Part shown: in pieces, positions 1 through 13,600 of the stretch
How positions within the stretch are numbered: position 1 is the first letter of the stretch
Layout: every line of letters starts with the position of its first letter
Program-made: the position numbers and the translations under genes
Notes under the pieces: model-generated
Seen by the model: only the letters and a program-made list of their open reading frames with translations
What the model was told of the DNA's origin: nothing
Databases searched by the model: none
Source: Sarcocystis neurona
Lineage: Eukaryota; Apicomplexa; Conoidasida; Eucoccidiorida; Sarcocystidae
Direction: 5' to 3'
Assembly (NCBI GenBank): GCA_000727475.1
Contig: KL647288.1
Location: 9,081,590 to 9,145,589 of the forward strand
DNA: 64,000 nt

Positions 1-1640
1 ATATATGTGTAGACACTGTGGAGCTGGGGGCGCCAGTCCCGTGTCTACTGCAGACACGCACACATATCGCTTCGTGTCTACGTTTCGCCCGGGACCATCG
101 AAGCGGGCAGCAAAGTCTCCACTTCTGACCTTTCCCTGCATGTGCGCGCCCCGCCAGAGCGATGCGGTGTGGGCCGCGGGCGTCTCGGGCAGCACTTTCT
201 TGGGGTGCCGCTGCAGGAGGAGGATAGGGGGAGAAGATGCTCCTTCTCTTCTTCTCTTTGTCTGCCTTTGTCTTATGCGAAGAACTGCTGCTGCAGACGT
301 CTGCAGTGCTTCTGCTCGACCGTCGCAACCGGGACAAAAACAGACCATCCGTTCTTCCTGAACGCGCGTATACACACATATATAGAGAGAAAGCTACGTT
401 ACACATACACGTGTATTTGTATATACAAATAACTCCATGCGAGACGCGCAGGGTTTCTGTCTCTAGACGTAGATGCGTACACACCTATGTATGCAGAGAG
501 AAGTACTGGCATACGTATAAACATACATATACACGCCTCTCCACTTCCCCACACACGTCCGTAAATAGGTGTGGAGAAATGTGGAGGAGGATGTTGGCCT
601 CTACATGGTAGTCGGTAAGTGACGACTTTTCCGTGAAGTACGTGAATTTTATTGAGAAGCAGCTGCCCCATGGTGGGGAACGGCAACGATGCATATTCGC
701 TTCTTTTCGAACCCCCGTCTCTTCAGACAACTTCACAGACTTCTCCTATCCCTCTCTATGTATGTCTGCCGAGCCGCCTTGGTAAAGAAGTGGATATATA
801 TCCACATACCTACACATGTTTGTGTCTATACGAGTGCATGCCACCCCGTACAGTCCCTGTATATACATGTGTACGTGGCGATATGTATGTGTGTGTGAAT
901 ATGTGTGCATATCTATGTGTATGTCGATACGTGCATATATGTGCGTATATATCCGTAGATATATGTAATTGTGCATATATATGTGTATATGCGTGTATAC
1001 GTATGCAGATGTGTATGTGGAGGTCTGTACGGGGCCGTGTGGATGTGCATGCGCGTATATATATGTGTATGTATATGTATATAGAGAGGCTCTGTATGTG
1101 GCCGTGTGATAGGTGTATGTAGGTGGCGTGTTTGTGACTGACGTTTGAGAGAAGTTTGGCTGCGGCCACATATTTTGTGCTGCATTTCTCGTTCGTGAAG
1201 CTGCGGGGAGTGGTGGTGCACGGCTGGCGAAATTCGAACTTCTTTAAAAAATTACTTGTGTAGGTGAGAAGTACCACCTCGTGGTTTGGTTTGGTCTTCT
1301 TGAAAGGTGTGTTTCTGCCTTTTCGCCGTTCCCCCTCTTTCTGCTGGAAAGGCGCGTCGTTGCAGCGGAGGAGAGTCTTGCTGCTTTCGTAGGCGGGGGT
1401 CCGTCTGACGTCGACGCGTGCGGTGTACGTACACCTGTTGTGCGTCCTGTCGCTTCTTCTCTGCGACCGTCTATCGCATGTCACATACAAAAACATGACG
1501 CCTCCGCGTTTTCTGTTGAAAGTCTCGGTGGGTGAATCGAGGGAGAAACGTTCACTGCAGGGTTGCTCCCTTAACAGGCGGGAAAAGGGGGCGGTGGACG
1601 ACGGGGTGTTGCATGCGGTGTATGTACACCTGAGCTGCAG
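1..1640. other. Intronic or upstream sequence of the SNF2 gene
   Basis: I see no coding exon here. The stretch holds T/C-rich sequence and, at about 770-1110, a TATA/TGTA microsatellite. The next exon (1641) starts in the middle of the SNF2 ATPase core, directly after an acceptor (tgagctgcag), so this is most simply the end of an intron. The exons with the nucleotide-binding P-loop should lie to the left of the window; I looked for a GxGKT-type motif here and found none. Confidence 0.55.
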
Positions 1641-4600
1641 GTTTGCATTGTCAAGGGCGGGCGCACGGCGATTCCTGAGGACACCAAAATGACGATAATC
1701 TCGTACGATTTAATTTCGAAACAACCGAAGTTTCAAGCGCCTTATCAAGTAGGAACACCTCCTTTCCGTCTTCTCTCTTGCCCGCGTCTGTCTGCATTGC
1801 ATCTTCCTGCAGTGCCGCTCAGTGAAAAACGCTGCTGCTGTCCCTGCTGCGCTCGGAATGCTGCTCCCCGGGCACTGCTGCTGCTGTTGTCGCTCCTGCT
1901 GCTGCTGTCCCTGCTACTGCTGCTATGTTTCTGCTGCCGTCACTGCTTCTGGTGCTGCTGTCGCTGCTGCTGCTGCTAGTGCTGCTGTCGCTGTTGCTGC
2001 TGCTGTCGCCGCTGCTATTTGTGCACACGGGGAAGCAATCCGGCGGAGATGCGCCCCTGTCTATTCCTCTTCTACGTTCACACAAAAGCGCACACCTGCA
2101 GAGATAAACAGATGAAAGTGCTCTTGTGCGCGCATGCGTCAGCATGCGTCCGTATTTTTACACGTCCCTCTCTGTATATTCTCTGTATGCGTCGTACGTC
2201 CATATAGAGACACGTACATATATATACATATATATGTGTACAGCTGCATGCGTGTGTTTGTTAAGTAGGTATGTCTCGTGTAAGAGAAGTGCCCCAGTGT
2301 TTCGTTACGACCTTCCCTTCGTGCACGACTTTACATTTGACTTCTAAACGAAAATCTTTGCTAGTGCCTTTCTCCAGGTCTATTTTCTCTCTCTTTTTCT
2401 ACATACACACACATCGATACTCACCTGTTAAACTCTCCATGTACATTCTCCATGATATATTTTATACACTTCTGTATAGACATTCTCCAAGACTTACTCT
2501 TTGCATACATATATATATATGCACCCTCTACAGGATTTACTTCATACATATATATATATACATATGTGTATATGCAGTCTCCAAGATTCATACAGCACAT
2601 CTGTATATGTATATATACATTCTCCAAGAGTTACTTTGTAGATATATATGTACATTCTCCAAGATTTATATTGTACCTCTCTCCCTATATATATATATGC
2701 ATTTTCCAAGATTTATATATATGGGTGTGTATATTACGTATGTCAACATCTTTTTATATACGCATACAGATCTTATGCATGTGCCTCCACATCTGATCAA
2801 ACATATATATATATATATGTATAAGCTACGTATATAAATATGAATGTTTGCGTTGAGCAGCATATATGCATATTTATATAGAGAGTACGCATAGGTCTGT
2901 TTATAGACGTATATGGTTCGTACGCGTCTCCCCCTGCTCGTCTACACGTTACATGTATAAACAACATATATACTTCATATATTGACTATATGGACATGAC
3001 TGATATATGTATACATACATATGTATAAACACATGTATATGTATATATACATACATTTTGTATATATGTGTGTATATATATGTCTATATATGTATTTATA
3101 TTTATATATAGAGAGAGAGTATTTGGACGTCGCTTTCTCTGCGTATAGAGATATTTTGCATGGGCCTCTATCTGTGGACATACATATATATGTGCAACAT
3201 GCAAACGTATATATATTGTGTGGACATCACTTATTTTGCGCATTTAGATATCTTGCATGCACCTGCATGCATAGACACACGTATATATGCGTCTCTTTTA
3301 CGTACTCATATATATATATATATATTTTGTATGTGTATGATCCACCCGGGGTGCATGTCTGCTGTAACGCACGTACGTGTTGAGAATTCCGGGGCACTTT
3401 CTGTTAATGGGCAGAGACGCAGCAGGGCACTTTTTAATTGATGCGCGAACGCGTGTGTCTGTGGGCAGGCAGGGGACGGGTCTCTCGGAAGGAAGTGTGG
3501 AGAAGAAGTGTATGAAAGTTTTGTTTGTATCTGCAGGTCGTTATCTGCGATGAGTCGCACTACTTAAAAAATCAACAGGCAAAGCGGACGCAAGTTGTGA
3601 GTCCCGTAGTAGACGCGGAAGGCGACGCAGGCTGCTGCTCCTGCAGCTGTTGTTCTCTTCGTCTGCGCTTCCTCCTCCTCCTCTGCTGCTGCTGCTGCAG
3701 TTGCTCTGCGTCCTCCTACCTCAGGAGACGACCCGTTTCTTGTCCTTTCGCTCTCCGTCTTCGTATGTGTGTCTCACACGTTTACACTTCCGGCGCCAAC
3801 GCTTGATGATGCCCTTGCTGCTGCCGCAATGCTGCTGCTACGGCTCTGGCCGCTCCTGCTGCTTCTCGTCCCGGGCCACTGCTGCCGGTGTCGCTTTTGC
3901 TGCCGCTGCGTCTGCTGCTGTAGCTCCTCGTGCTTCGGCTGCTACTTCGGCCGTTGAGTAGTCTGCCGTCGCTCTTGCAGTTCTCTTGCACCAGCTGCTG
4001 CTGCTGTTGCTCCTCCTGTTGGCACGCCCCCCCCCTCCCGCTGTTGCTGCTTCTCTTACCGCTGCTGTTCTTGTTGCTGCTACTTCTTTCCGGCACCGGT
4101 GCTGCTGCTCCTGCAGCAGGTGCTGCTGCAGCTTCTGCTGCCGCCGCAGAGTCGCTCCTGCTGCCGCGGCTTGTTGTTCTGCCCACGCCCACCCCACACT
4201 GCTCCTGCTCCTGCTGCACTGCTGCTTTTCTACTTCTTTTATCGTTGCTGCTCCTGTTGCTGCTGCTGTGTAGATTTGCCCATTGCTGAGGCAGGCGCGG
4301 CGCGCCATTTTGCTGTCGGGCACTCCGGCGCTAAACAAACCCGTGGAACTTTACCAGCAGATTGACGCACTAGTACGTCGTCAAGAAGTCATCACTTTTC
4401 CCGTTTATATGCCTGGTGACTTCGTTTGATGGTCCTCTTTCAGGGGGCCCGCGCACAACGCGACGTATCTCTGGATGTCTCTGCACTACACACACGAAGA
4501 AGCGAACGTTAAAGATTTGTATGTATACACGGACGTGTATATATACAGTGACGCATGTGTGTGTATATATACTATAGTTACAGTAGTAAAGACATCGTGC

Positions 4601-7600
4601 ATATACGTAATATATGTACACGTTAAACATGTCCACATATGTGTGTACATGTGTGTGTCTCTTTACATTTATATATACCCACATTTGAGTATCTATGTGT
4701 AGCTAGTCTGTACGCACATGTATATATATATATATGTACATCAGACACATCCACATATATTTATGTATCTGACTGCGTATATATATATGTATATATTTGT
4801 ATTATAACATATTCGTGTGGCTTCGTAATAAAGACAACGTATATATATATATGTGTAGGTGAGAAACGTCCCCATATGTTTATGTATCTAGTTGCCTGTA
4901 TATGTATTTGTATTCTAATGTATTTGTGTGACTTTTTCCTGTGTGTCGAGACACACACCTATCAAAGGGGGAAGCTACGTCAATTCTCTACATATATGTG
5001 GATATACAAATGTACACACATGCATGTATAGGTATTTCTTGAACGGAAGTGTATATATGCTGTATATATGTCGAGAGACACACACCGAACGTGGAGCGCA
5101 GGAGGCAGAGGTGAAAAAAAAGCTGCCGTCGTCCAAACACTGCTCCTAGTCGATCTTGACGTTGCATACAGACAGATAGAGAGACTCAAGAAACTAATGC
5201 ATTACGTATACATATATATATGTATACATACAGGTGCATACATATATATGTACGTACATAGAGAGGTGTATCTGTACACTTCACGTGGCCAGTCGAGCTT
5301 ACAGAGAGGGAGAGAAAATTATTCTACTACATATACATATATATATAAATGTACACCTATATATACATATATATATATGTACACATATATATATATGTGT
5401 ATATGTGAAGTGCACGATTGGTCGATGTCGGCAGTTCATAGCGGGGAGTGCAGACCGCACATCTGTGTTGCATGCGCGTATAAGAAGAAGATCCTACGAC
5501 AGCAGCGGAGTTGCAGAAAAGAAGCCGATCTCTTTTCTCGTTGCTTCGTGTCTACACAAATCTCGTCAAAAAGAGAAGAGGTGGTGGTGACCGCCTGTAT
5601 AAACTCCTGTCACGCATGCAGCCGACAGAGTTGCTGCAGCACACATATATATATACGTGTGCATGCAGTGAGAGAGGGTTAAGTAAGCATGTGTCTGATG
5701 TATACAGCGTATTCAAAGAAATACCTACATATATGTATTCGAATACGAATATGTGTCCATTTGTATCTATGTAATATATGTAATATCTTCTCTACTCACA
5801 TATATATGTATGTAGTCACTTGTAGATATTATATGTATGTATATATATGTGTATGCATGCATGCACATATATATAGAGAGAGGGTTATGAAAGCATGTGT
5901 CCCATATATATACAGTATGTATACACTTACTTGAAGAACAGATACCTAGATACGTGCTTGTGTATATTTGCACATGTAGAATTTTTCCTCTGTGTACACC
6001 TGGATATATATATACACTTGTAGATATTGTACATATATATGTGTTTACACCTACGTACATGTATGTATGTGTATGTGCATGCATATATATGTAGAGAGGT
6101 AGGCATGTATACGATACATACTCCATATTCTCACCTGCATTTGTAAGGATAACCCTGCATATGTCTGCATTTGTATATATATAACATACGCAATTTTCTC
6201 TTTCTGTCCCTCCGTCTCTGTATATATTTGTAGATACTATACACATAGATGTGTGTCCGCGTCTCTCTATTGATGGAGTACTTGCGCACGTACAGAGAAG
6301 TGTATGGCGTTCTGCCTGAAGGGAGATGTGTAGATAGTAGTGGACGAGACAGCTGCCGGCTGCCCGGCCCAGCAGCAACGAATGTCCGCTTCCTCGCCTG
6401 CGTGCGCGGGGAGGGAACGGAAAGCTGTTTGACTTTATCAAGAAGATAAATTTGCTGAGCAGCATCCTTCTCTGTTCCGCGAGAGAACGCGCATGCAGAA
6501 GAAAGGCAGCAGAAAAAGTGTTGGTGAGGAGTGGTGCGCAGGGCGGGCGCAGGCTACGGGCCGCCCTGTCTCGGCTGTCGCAGCGAGTCTGCCGTCAAGC
6601 CAGCCGCGTGTTTCGCTGCTCTTCCTGCTGTGCGGCTGGAGAGCGCGGTTTTCCGTCCTCCTGATTTCTCTCTGGAGCAGAGCACTGCGATCGTGTCTAT
6701 GATCCGCCGCTGCTGCTTGCCTCTTCCTCTTCCTGCTGTGCGCTCCTGCTGCTGCTCCTCCTCCTCGTCCTGCCACCGCGTCGTTTTCTGCTGTTGCGAC
6801 GGGACTACGCGCGGGTGCTGCAGTTGGTGTTTTTTTGCTGCCGCTGCTCCTTTTTTGGTGCTCCTCCTCGTCGTCCTCCTCTTCGTCCTTCTCCTCCTCT
6901 TCGTCCACTTCCTTTTCTGCTGCCGTAACTCCTGCGTGTGCGGCTGGGATGCGCTGCGGCTGCTGTGCTGCTGCCGCACTGCGCTTGCTGCTGCTTCGAG
7001 TGCTGCTGCTGCTGCTGAGGTGCCACCACGCGTCCTGTGGGGCCTTTTGTGGGGCGTGGTGGTGGGCTGCAGCTGCCGGACTTCTGCTGCTACAGAGAAT
7101 TTGCCGAGCGCTACAGCCAGCAGGTGTGGAACCACTTCACAAGAAGGTTCGAATATGACGGCCACCAGCATGTAGGAGAGCTGCACGCGCTTCTCGTCAA
7201 CACTGTTATGATAAGGCGGCTGAAGCAGCAGGTCCAGACGGAGCTCCCACCCAAAATTAGGTAACATCGTTCACGATTCAAAAATTGCTACTCCTCGCTC
7301 TTCGTGTCTTTCGCGAAAGTTTTTAATCTTTCGACGACTTCTGTTCCCTTTCCCCTCTTTTCTTTTCTTCCGGAAACAGGAGGAAACTCCTTTCAGCAGT
7401 CAGAAAGTGCTGCTCTTCCGTCTCGTCTCTATACCTCGGTTCTTCTGTCCCCCCCCTGTATTTGTCGCTTTTTCTATCTTCCTCTCTTTCACCAGACACA
7501 AATATGTACACGAGACATGCGGACAATTCCGAGGCCAGCAGGTTCCTGCGCAGTGCTTTGACCCGGTATATGTGTAAGAGTACATACGTGTATATACAAA

Positions 7601-10600
7601 TATATGTATATATATACACACGTGATATGTGTGTATATATATATATATGTATGTATATATATATATATAGGGTACGACAGCTTTGTTTGATGTGTACACA
7701 GATATGTAGAAGTGCATGCACTATGTAGGTGGATGAGTGGCCAGGGGGGTAGATTTGTGTTCACGTGGGGGATGCAGATATGCGTCCCCAAGTATGGAGG
7801 TGTGTAGGCGTGTGTGTATTTGTCTGGCTTTCTTTAGTGACACGTAGTTCGGGCGTGTCCCGGAGTCTGGGCAGTCCCCTTCGTTTTATAGCAGCAGAGA
7901 AAGGGTGAGGGGCTGTAGCTATCCGATTGGTCCCTCGCTTCGCTGCTGCTGCGGCCCGTGTCTGCTGCTGCTGCCGTGCCTTCGCCGGGTTCGCTGCTCC
8001 ACAACGCCCTGTTTTCGCTGCTGCTGCTGCTGCAACCGTTTGCTGCATCTGCTGCAGCGAGCTGTCTGAAAAACGACTGTTGCCGGCCCTTTCAATTTCA
8101 AGTGCTGCTGCGACGAGTTGTCCCGACTTCCTCTTGCTGCTGCTGCTGCCTGCAGCTTTCTCTACGTACGACGACTGCTCCTGCTGCTTCCGGCTTCCTC
8201 TACGCACTACTAATGCTGCTGCTGCGAGCTCTATCTGCCTGGTGCTACGACGAGTTTTCTGCACTTCCTGTTGCTGCTACGACTGCTTCCAGCGTTCTGT
8301 ACGCACTAGTGCTGCTGCTACTGCTGCAGGGTCTGTCTACCTACTGCAGCTCCTACCAGTTTTCTCTACTTGCTGCTGCTGCTGCGGCGAGGTATCCGAA
8401 CGTCCTGTTGCTGCTGCTGCTCCTCCTCGTACCTGCTGCGGCTTCTGCTGTCTCTGTATCCGTCTTGCCGCGAACACGCCGTACGTAGTGCCGCTGCTGC
8501 TGCGACGAGCTCTCCCAGCCTCTTGCTGCCAGCAGTGCTCTCCACTTTCTGTTGCTGCTGCTGCTGCTTGCTCTCTCTACCAACTCGTGCGAGCCCTCTG
8601 TACCTCCTGCTGCTGCTGGGGCTGCTTGCCGTTGCGCGAACGTGCTGCTGCTGCTGCTGCGACTGTGCTGCTGGAGAGACGTCCCCTGCTGTCGCTGGTC
8701 TTCGGGGCTGGCATCTCGCTTTCCTTCCCTGTGCGACAGTCTCGTAGAGAGAAGTACTTTCGTTCTGCTGCGCCGCTGCTCTCTCTTGGTCTTCCTGCTG
8801 CTCGCTTCTGCGCCTCTGTTTCTCTGCTGCTGCTCATCGTCCTCTGCACAAATTCCCCGCTGCCTTTTCCGCTGCCGCTGCTGCTCCCGCAGTTTCTTGG
8901 TCACGTCGATTTGCTACTCACGCTCTCTCTCTCTTTTCGTGCATGCCCTTCGCCGTCTCTGTGCGCAGGCTGTTCCTCCCTGAAAAAAAAACTGCTGCTT
9001 TACAAAGTACACACGACAAACTTTAGAGGTTCAGAGTCTCTCGATCTCTCTCTATACATATGTATGTATGTGAGGATGGACGTATGTATATGTACGTGTA
9101 TATCTGTATCTGTGTATGTATACGCATGTGTGTGTGCCTACATATATTTGCACGTACGTGTGTGTGTACAGTTTTGTATATGTGTGTATGTATGAATGTC
9201 TCCGTATACGTGTACACGTGTACATATGCGTGTCTATGTTTGTGTACGTATCTACCTATATACGTACGTATGTGTACGTGTGTATATGTGCTGTTATATG
9301 TATGTATGTATTTATACGTATGGATATGTACCTGTGTATATGTATTGTCATCTATCTATCTATCTATATATATAGATATATATATATATGTTCACGTATG
9401 TATGTATACATATGTATGTATACCTTTGTATGTATACCTATGTGTGTGTATACGTATGTATGTATACTTGTGTATGTATACCTGTGTATGTATACGTACG
9501 TATGTATACGTACTGATGTATAAGTATGTACGTATACGTATGTATGTGTACGTATGTTTGTATGCGTATGTATGTATACCTGTGTATGTATACGTTTGTA
9601 TAGGTATGTATATGTACCTATGTTAAGATATGCATGTGTACGGGCCTATGTACGTCCATGGATATATATGTATAGGAGTGTTTGATACTGCACTCTCTCA
9701 CTTTGCAGCTACTGCCGTTGGTGGGGCGGCACCGGGATGCATGCAGTGAAAACGTACTCCAGCGTGTCTGATGCTCTGCGCTGAACTTTCTTCGTAGCTC
9801 TAATCCTTTCTATTCAGCAAGTGCCTTTCCATACGTATAAATGTAATATATATATTATACATGTACGTGCGTGTATGTGTGTTGGTCTACGCGCGTCTGT
9901 ACATACAAATCCATACGAAGACGCTTCTATATATATATATGTATACGTACATGGGCACTATGCACACGTGCGTGTGTGTGTGTGTGTGTGTATAGATATA
10001 TATGTATATATATGGATATGTATTTATGTATAGGCCGCAACTATTTGTATATGCCCCTATCGGTTTACACACTGAACATACACATCTACATATATATATA
10101 TATTTACATATTACACACACACACACGTGCGTGTATATGTGTGTATGAGGAAATCTTTGTTCATGCCCCTATCACTTTCTGTTGAACACTTACATACACA
10201 CCTATATTCACATATATAAAAATACTATTTGACAAGTGAGAGATGCGTAGTCTCGGGCAGATGGTACGAGCAGAAGCGAAGGAAATTGAAGAAGAAGATT
10301 CGCCGTCTACATACATATAGATAACGTTGTGGCAGTGGACGTATATCCCTATCACAGTGTACCTCTGCATGCACTGTGCATGCGTCGATGCCTACCCTGT
10401 GCCACGCTTCATAAGGGGGTCACTGTGCAAGGCACCGTACATGCGTCTCCACACACATATAGAAGCCTGTGCACACGCCTATTAATTTATCGCTATATTT
10501 CTGCGTCTTCCTGTACACATATATACGCATTCATCCCCATTAACACGTATACATATTTTATGTAGATATCTGCGTTTTCCGTTGTCTTTATCTCTGTCTG

Positions 10601-13600
10601 TACATACTTTCAGTCCCATACACAAATCTATAGATATACGTATCTTCAAGCATATACATATATATATACAAATATATATATATATATATGCTTTTCTCTT
10701 TCTCTCTGTACACATATATATGTGCTTCTCCTCCTTTCTTCGTAGATTCATTCATCCATACACCAAAATGTATAGATGTACGCATCTTCACCACATACAT
10801 GTGCATACACGTGTACATATATATATATAAATATCCATATCGGTATGTGCTTGTATGTATTTATATATGTAATTCTCGTTTCGTATCTGCGTGTACCTGT
10901 GTGTATAATAACGAAGTGTGCTGCCCTAATTTCGACGTGCTGCTGGTGCGCTTCAACAGGTCCCGTGTCCCTGTTGAAATTGGCGCAAAAGAGTTGAGAG
11001 AAATAAAAGAGAAAATGGCAGAATTGATGGAGACCGACGAGGACGGCAGCGGCCGCGGCAGTCGCGACTCTCTGCTGCCGGCTGGTGGAGCGGGGGCTGG
11101 CAGCGGCAGCGCAGCAGCAGCGGCCTCGGAAGAGGAGGAGCAGCACGGCGAAGCCGACGATGACGCGGAGCAGCTCTTCGGCAGCCGCAAGGTAGTTCAC
11201 GCAGCAGCAATTCCACACCTACAGTGCCTTCTGCACCATATATACATATATCTATATATATGTATATATTTGTCTGTGTACGTGTAGGAGCTGTCGTCAA
11301 GTATATATACGTGTCTTTACGTAGTGTTCTGCATGCATGCATTGAGATCCTAACATATACGGAGGCGACAACTCGAAAACATTCCTGCACGTAGAGATAC
11401 TCATCTATCCCAATGTATGGACGAATAAGTGAAAAGAGTAATGCGAGCATTTACATATATATATACGTATATGCATGCATGTGCGTATACATATATATAT
11501 ACACAAGAACATATATATATATATTTGTGTATATTCAGGACTGCATATATACACGCCTGCCAATCCTTAGTAAGAAGATGTTTGCATACATATATATATA
11601 CATAAATGTATGTGTAGAGATGTATGGTTAGGACTGCATATATACGTGCCTGCCGGTCCTTAGTTAGGAGACGCCTCCACATGTATATATATATAGAGAG
11701 ATATATGTATATATTTACATACCTATATGTATCTGTATATGTATATATATATGTTTATATAGTGAGGAACGCATATATAGCTGTTGCCAGTCCTTGGGTA
11801 GGAACCCCTTTTTTCTCGAGGGATGGTCGGTGTCGATGTGTGCGGCTGCGGTGGCAGATCTCCTTCACCGCTGCTGCTGTGTGGGGTTTCTCACTTTTTT
11901 TTTGGCTGGTGCCGCATGCTGCCGCTTCCATCACAAGTGCAGCTGCACCTCTGCGTTCCGTTCTTCCTCTTGCCGCTGCTGGTGCTGCAGCGTCTGGCGG
12001 CTCTTCTTGTCGGCGGCCGGCGCTTCCTTCGCAGTTACAGTCTTCCCCTGTGCTGCGGCAGCCTGCTGCTGCTGTTGCTGCTGCTTCTCTTTCTTCCTGA
12101 GGCCGTCTGCTGCTAGAGCTGTGTCCTGGTGTATGTTGCCTTTTTTTTTTGTGTGTGTATATTTGTGTGCTTCGGTCTGCACTTGCTGCCTTTGCTTCGC
12201 GCTTTTCGTTCCCTCTGTATCTTAAAAAAGCGTCACTTACGCGTGTCTGAGCAGCGCGGTCCTCCTTCCTGCTGCTGTCGACGTCTGACCCGGAGCATTC
12301 GTCAGGAAGCTGCTGCTGGTCTGCGCTGCTGTTGTTTGCTTCTTTCTCTCTCCCCTGCCTCTGCTGCTGCTGCACGTGCGTAGAAGTTCCGTCGTCCGCG
12401 ACTGTCCCTGTCACCTGTCGTTGTCGATATGTTGCGGCTTCCCTCGTGCACCTTTTCTGCCTGCTGCTGTTGCGGTTCTTGCTTCTGCTGCTGTTCTGCA
12501 CCATCCAGTGCCGCGGCTTGGAGCAAGTCTGCTTTTCTTCTCCTTCTCTGCTGCTGCTTCTCTGAGCCTGTGCTGCTATTTTGAACCGGCTTGTGCTGCT
12601 GCTGCTGCTCTTCAGTTTGCTGCTGTTTTTTCACTCTCCGCTGCTGCTGTTCTCCGTCTACCCGCGGATGCCGCCGTGCCGCTGCTGCTGCTGTCTCGTC
12701 GGCTGCTGCTGCTGCCGCTCTTTTGCCGTGTGTAACAACGCAGCGGCGGGGCTATTTCTGCTGCTCCTACTACTGCCAAACCGAGTCCCGCTGCTAATTC
12801 TGCTGCACGTGCTTCACTGCGTCCTGGTGCCGCCGCAGCGTTGTTGCTTCTTTACTGCCTGCGCTGCCGTCCCTGCTTTTGCAGTCGCTGGCTCTGCTGC
12901 TGCTACACGTCGTCTTCGTCCTGCTGCCCCTCGTTTTGCTGCAGCTGCTGCTGCTTCCTAGTAGAACAGAGCAGCCTCTTTGCTTCTGCTGTCTAACGGA
13001 AGCTGCTGCTCATCCCGAGGGGATGCTTCGTCGTCCCGCTGTTTTGTGCTGCTGCTTTCTTCGTTACTGCTGCTGTTGGTGCGTCGCTCCTGTTGCTGCT
13101 GCTGCAGCGTTTCTGCACTTCCTGCATGCGCTGCTGCCCTTCTGCCGCTGCTGTGCCAACTCTTGACTTTCTTCTTATTCTGCTGCACCGGCGCCCCTGC
13201 TCCTTCGCTTGCTGCTCCCGAGGACTTCTTTTACCCAGCGCTCTCGTGCGCCCTGATCATTGTCTCCTCCGTCTCCTGCGACTGTGCTACTGTGGGGGAA
13301 CGATTTCTGCTGCTCTGCTGCTGCGGGGGATCGATCTGAGCAGCTGTGCTGCTACGGAGGTTCGACCTCTGCTGCTCTCCTGCTGCGAGAGATCGGTAGC
13401 TGCTGCTGCTGTCACGATGTTTATTGGCCGACGCTGGTCAACTCTCTACTGTTGCTGCCTGTCTGCCGGTGCTGCTGCTTCTGGTACGTTCTTTGGCGCT
13501 GCTGACTGATGTGTACCTCTGTGCTGTTGCTCCCGCGACGACTTCCCTGGGGCTGTGCTGCTTCCCTCGGCAATTTTTCCTCCTGCCATTGTCCTAGGTC

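Noticed and set aside
6420..6540. Possible extra SNF2 exon ([13 protein letters not shown])
   Set aside because: No donor in a suitable place, and exon 3 (ends DAL) joins directly to 7073 ([14 protein letters not shown]) in phase and in family order.
7927..9195. 422-codon + strand open frame
   Set aside because: Translation of interrupted (CTG)n and then TGTA microsatellite; no motif, and it lies inside an intron whose flanking exons match in phase.
9060..9626. Tyr/Val/Cys-rich frames
   Set aside because: Pure translation of TGTA/TATG microsatellite; the same pattern appears on both strands and all frames wherever the repeat occurs.
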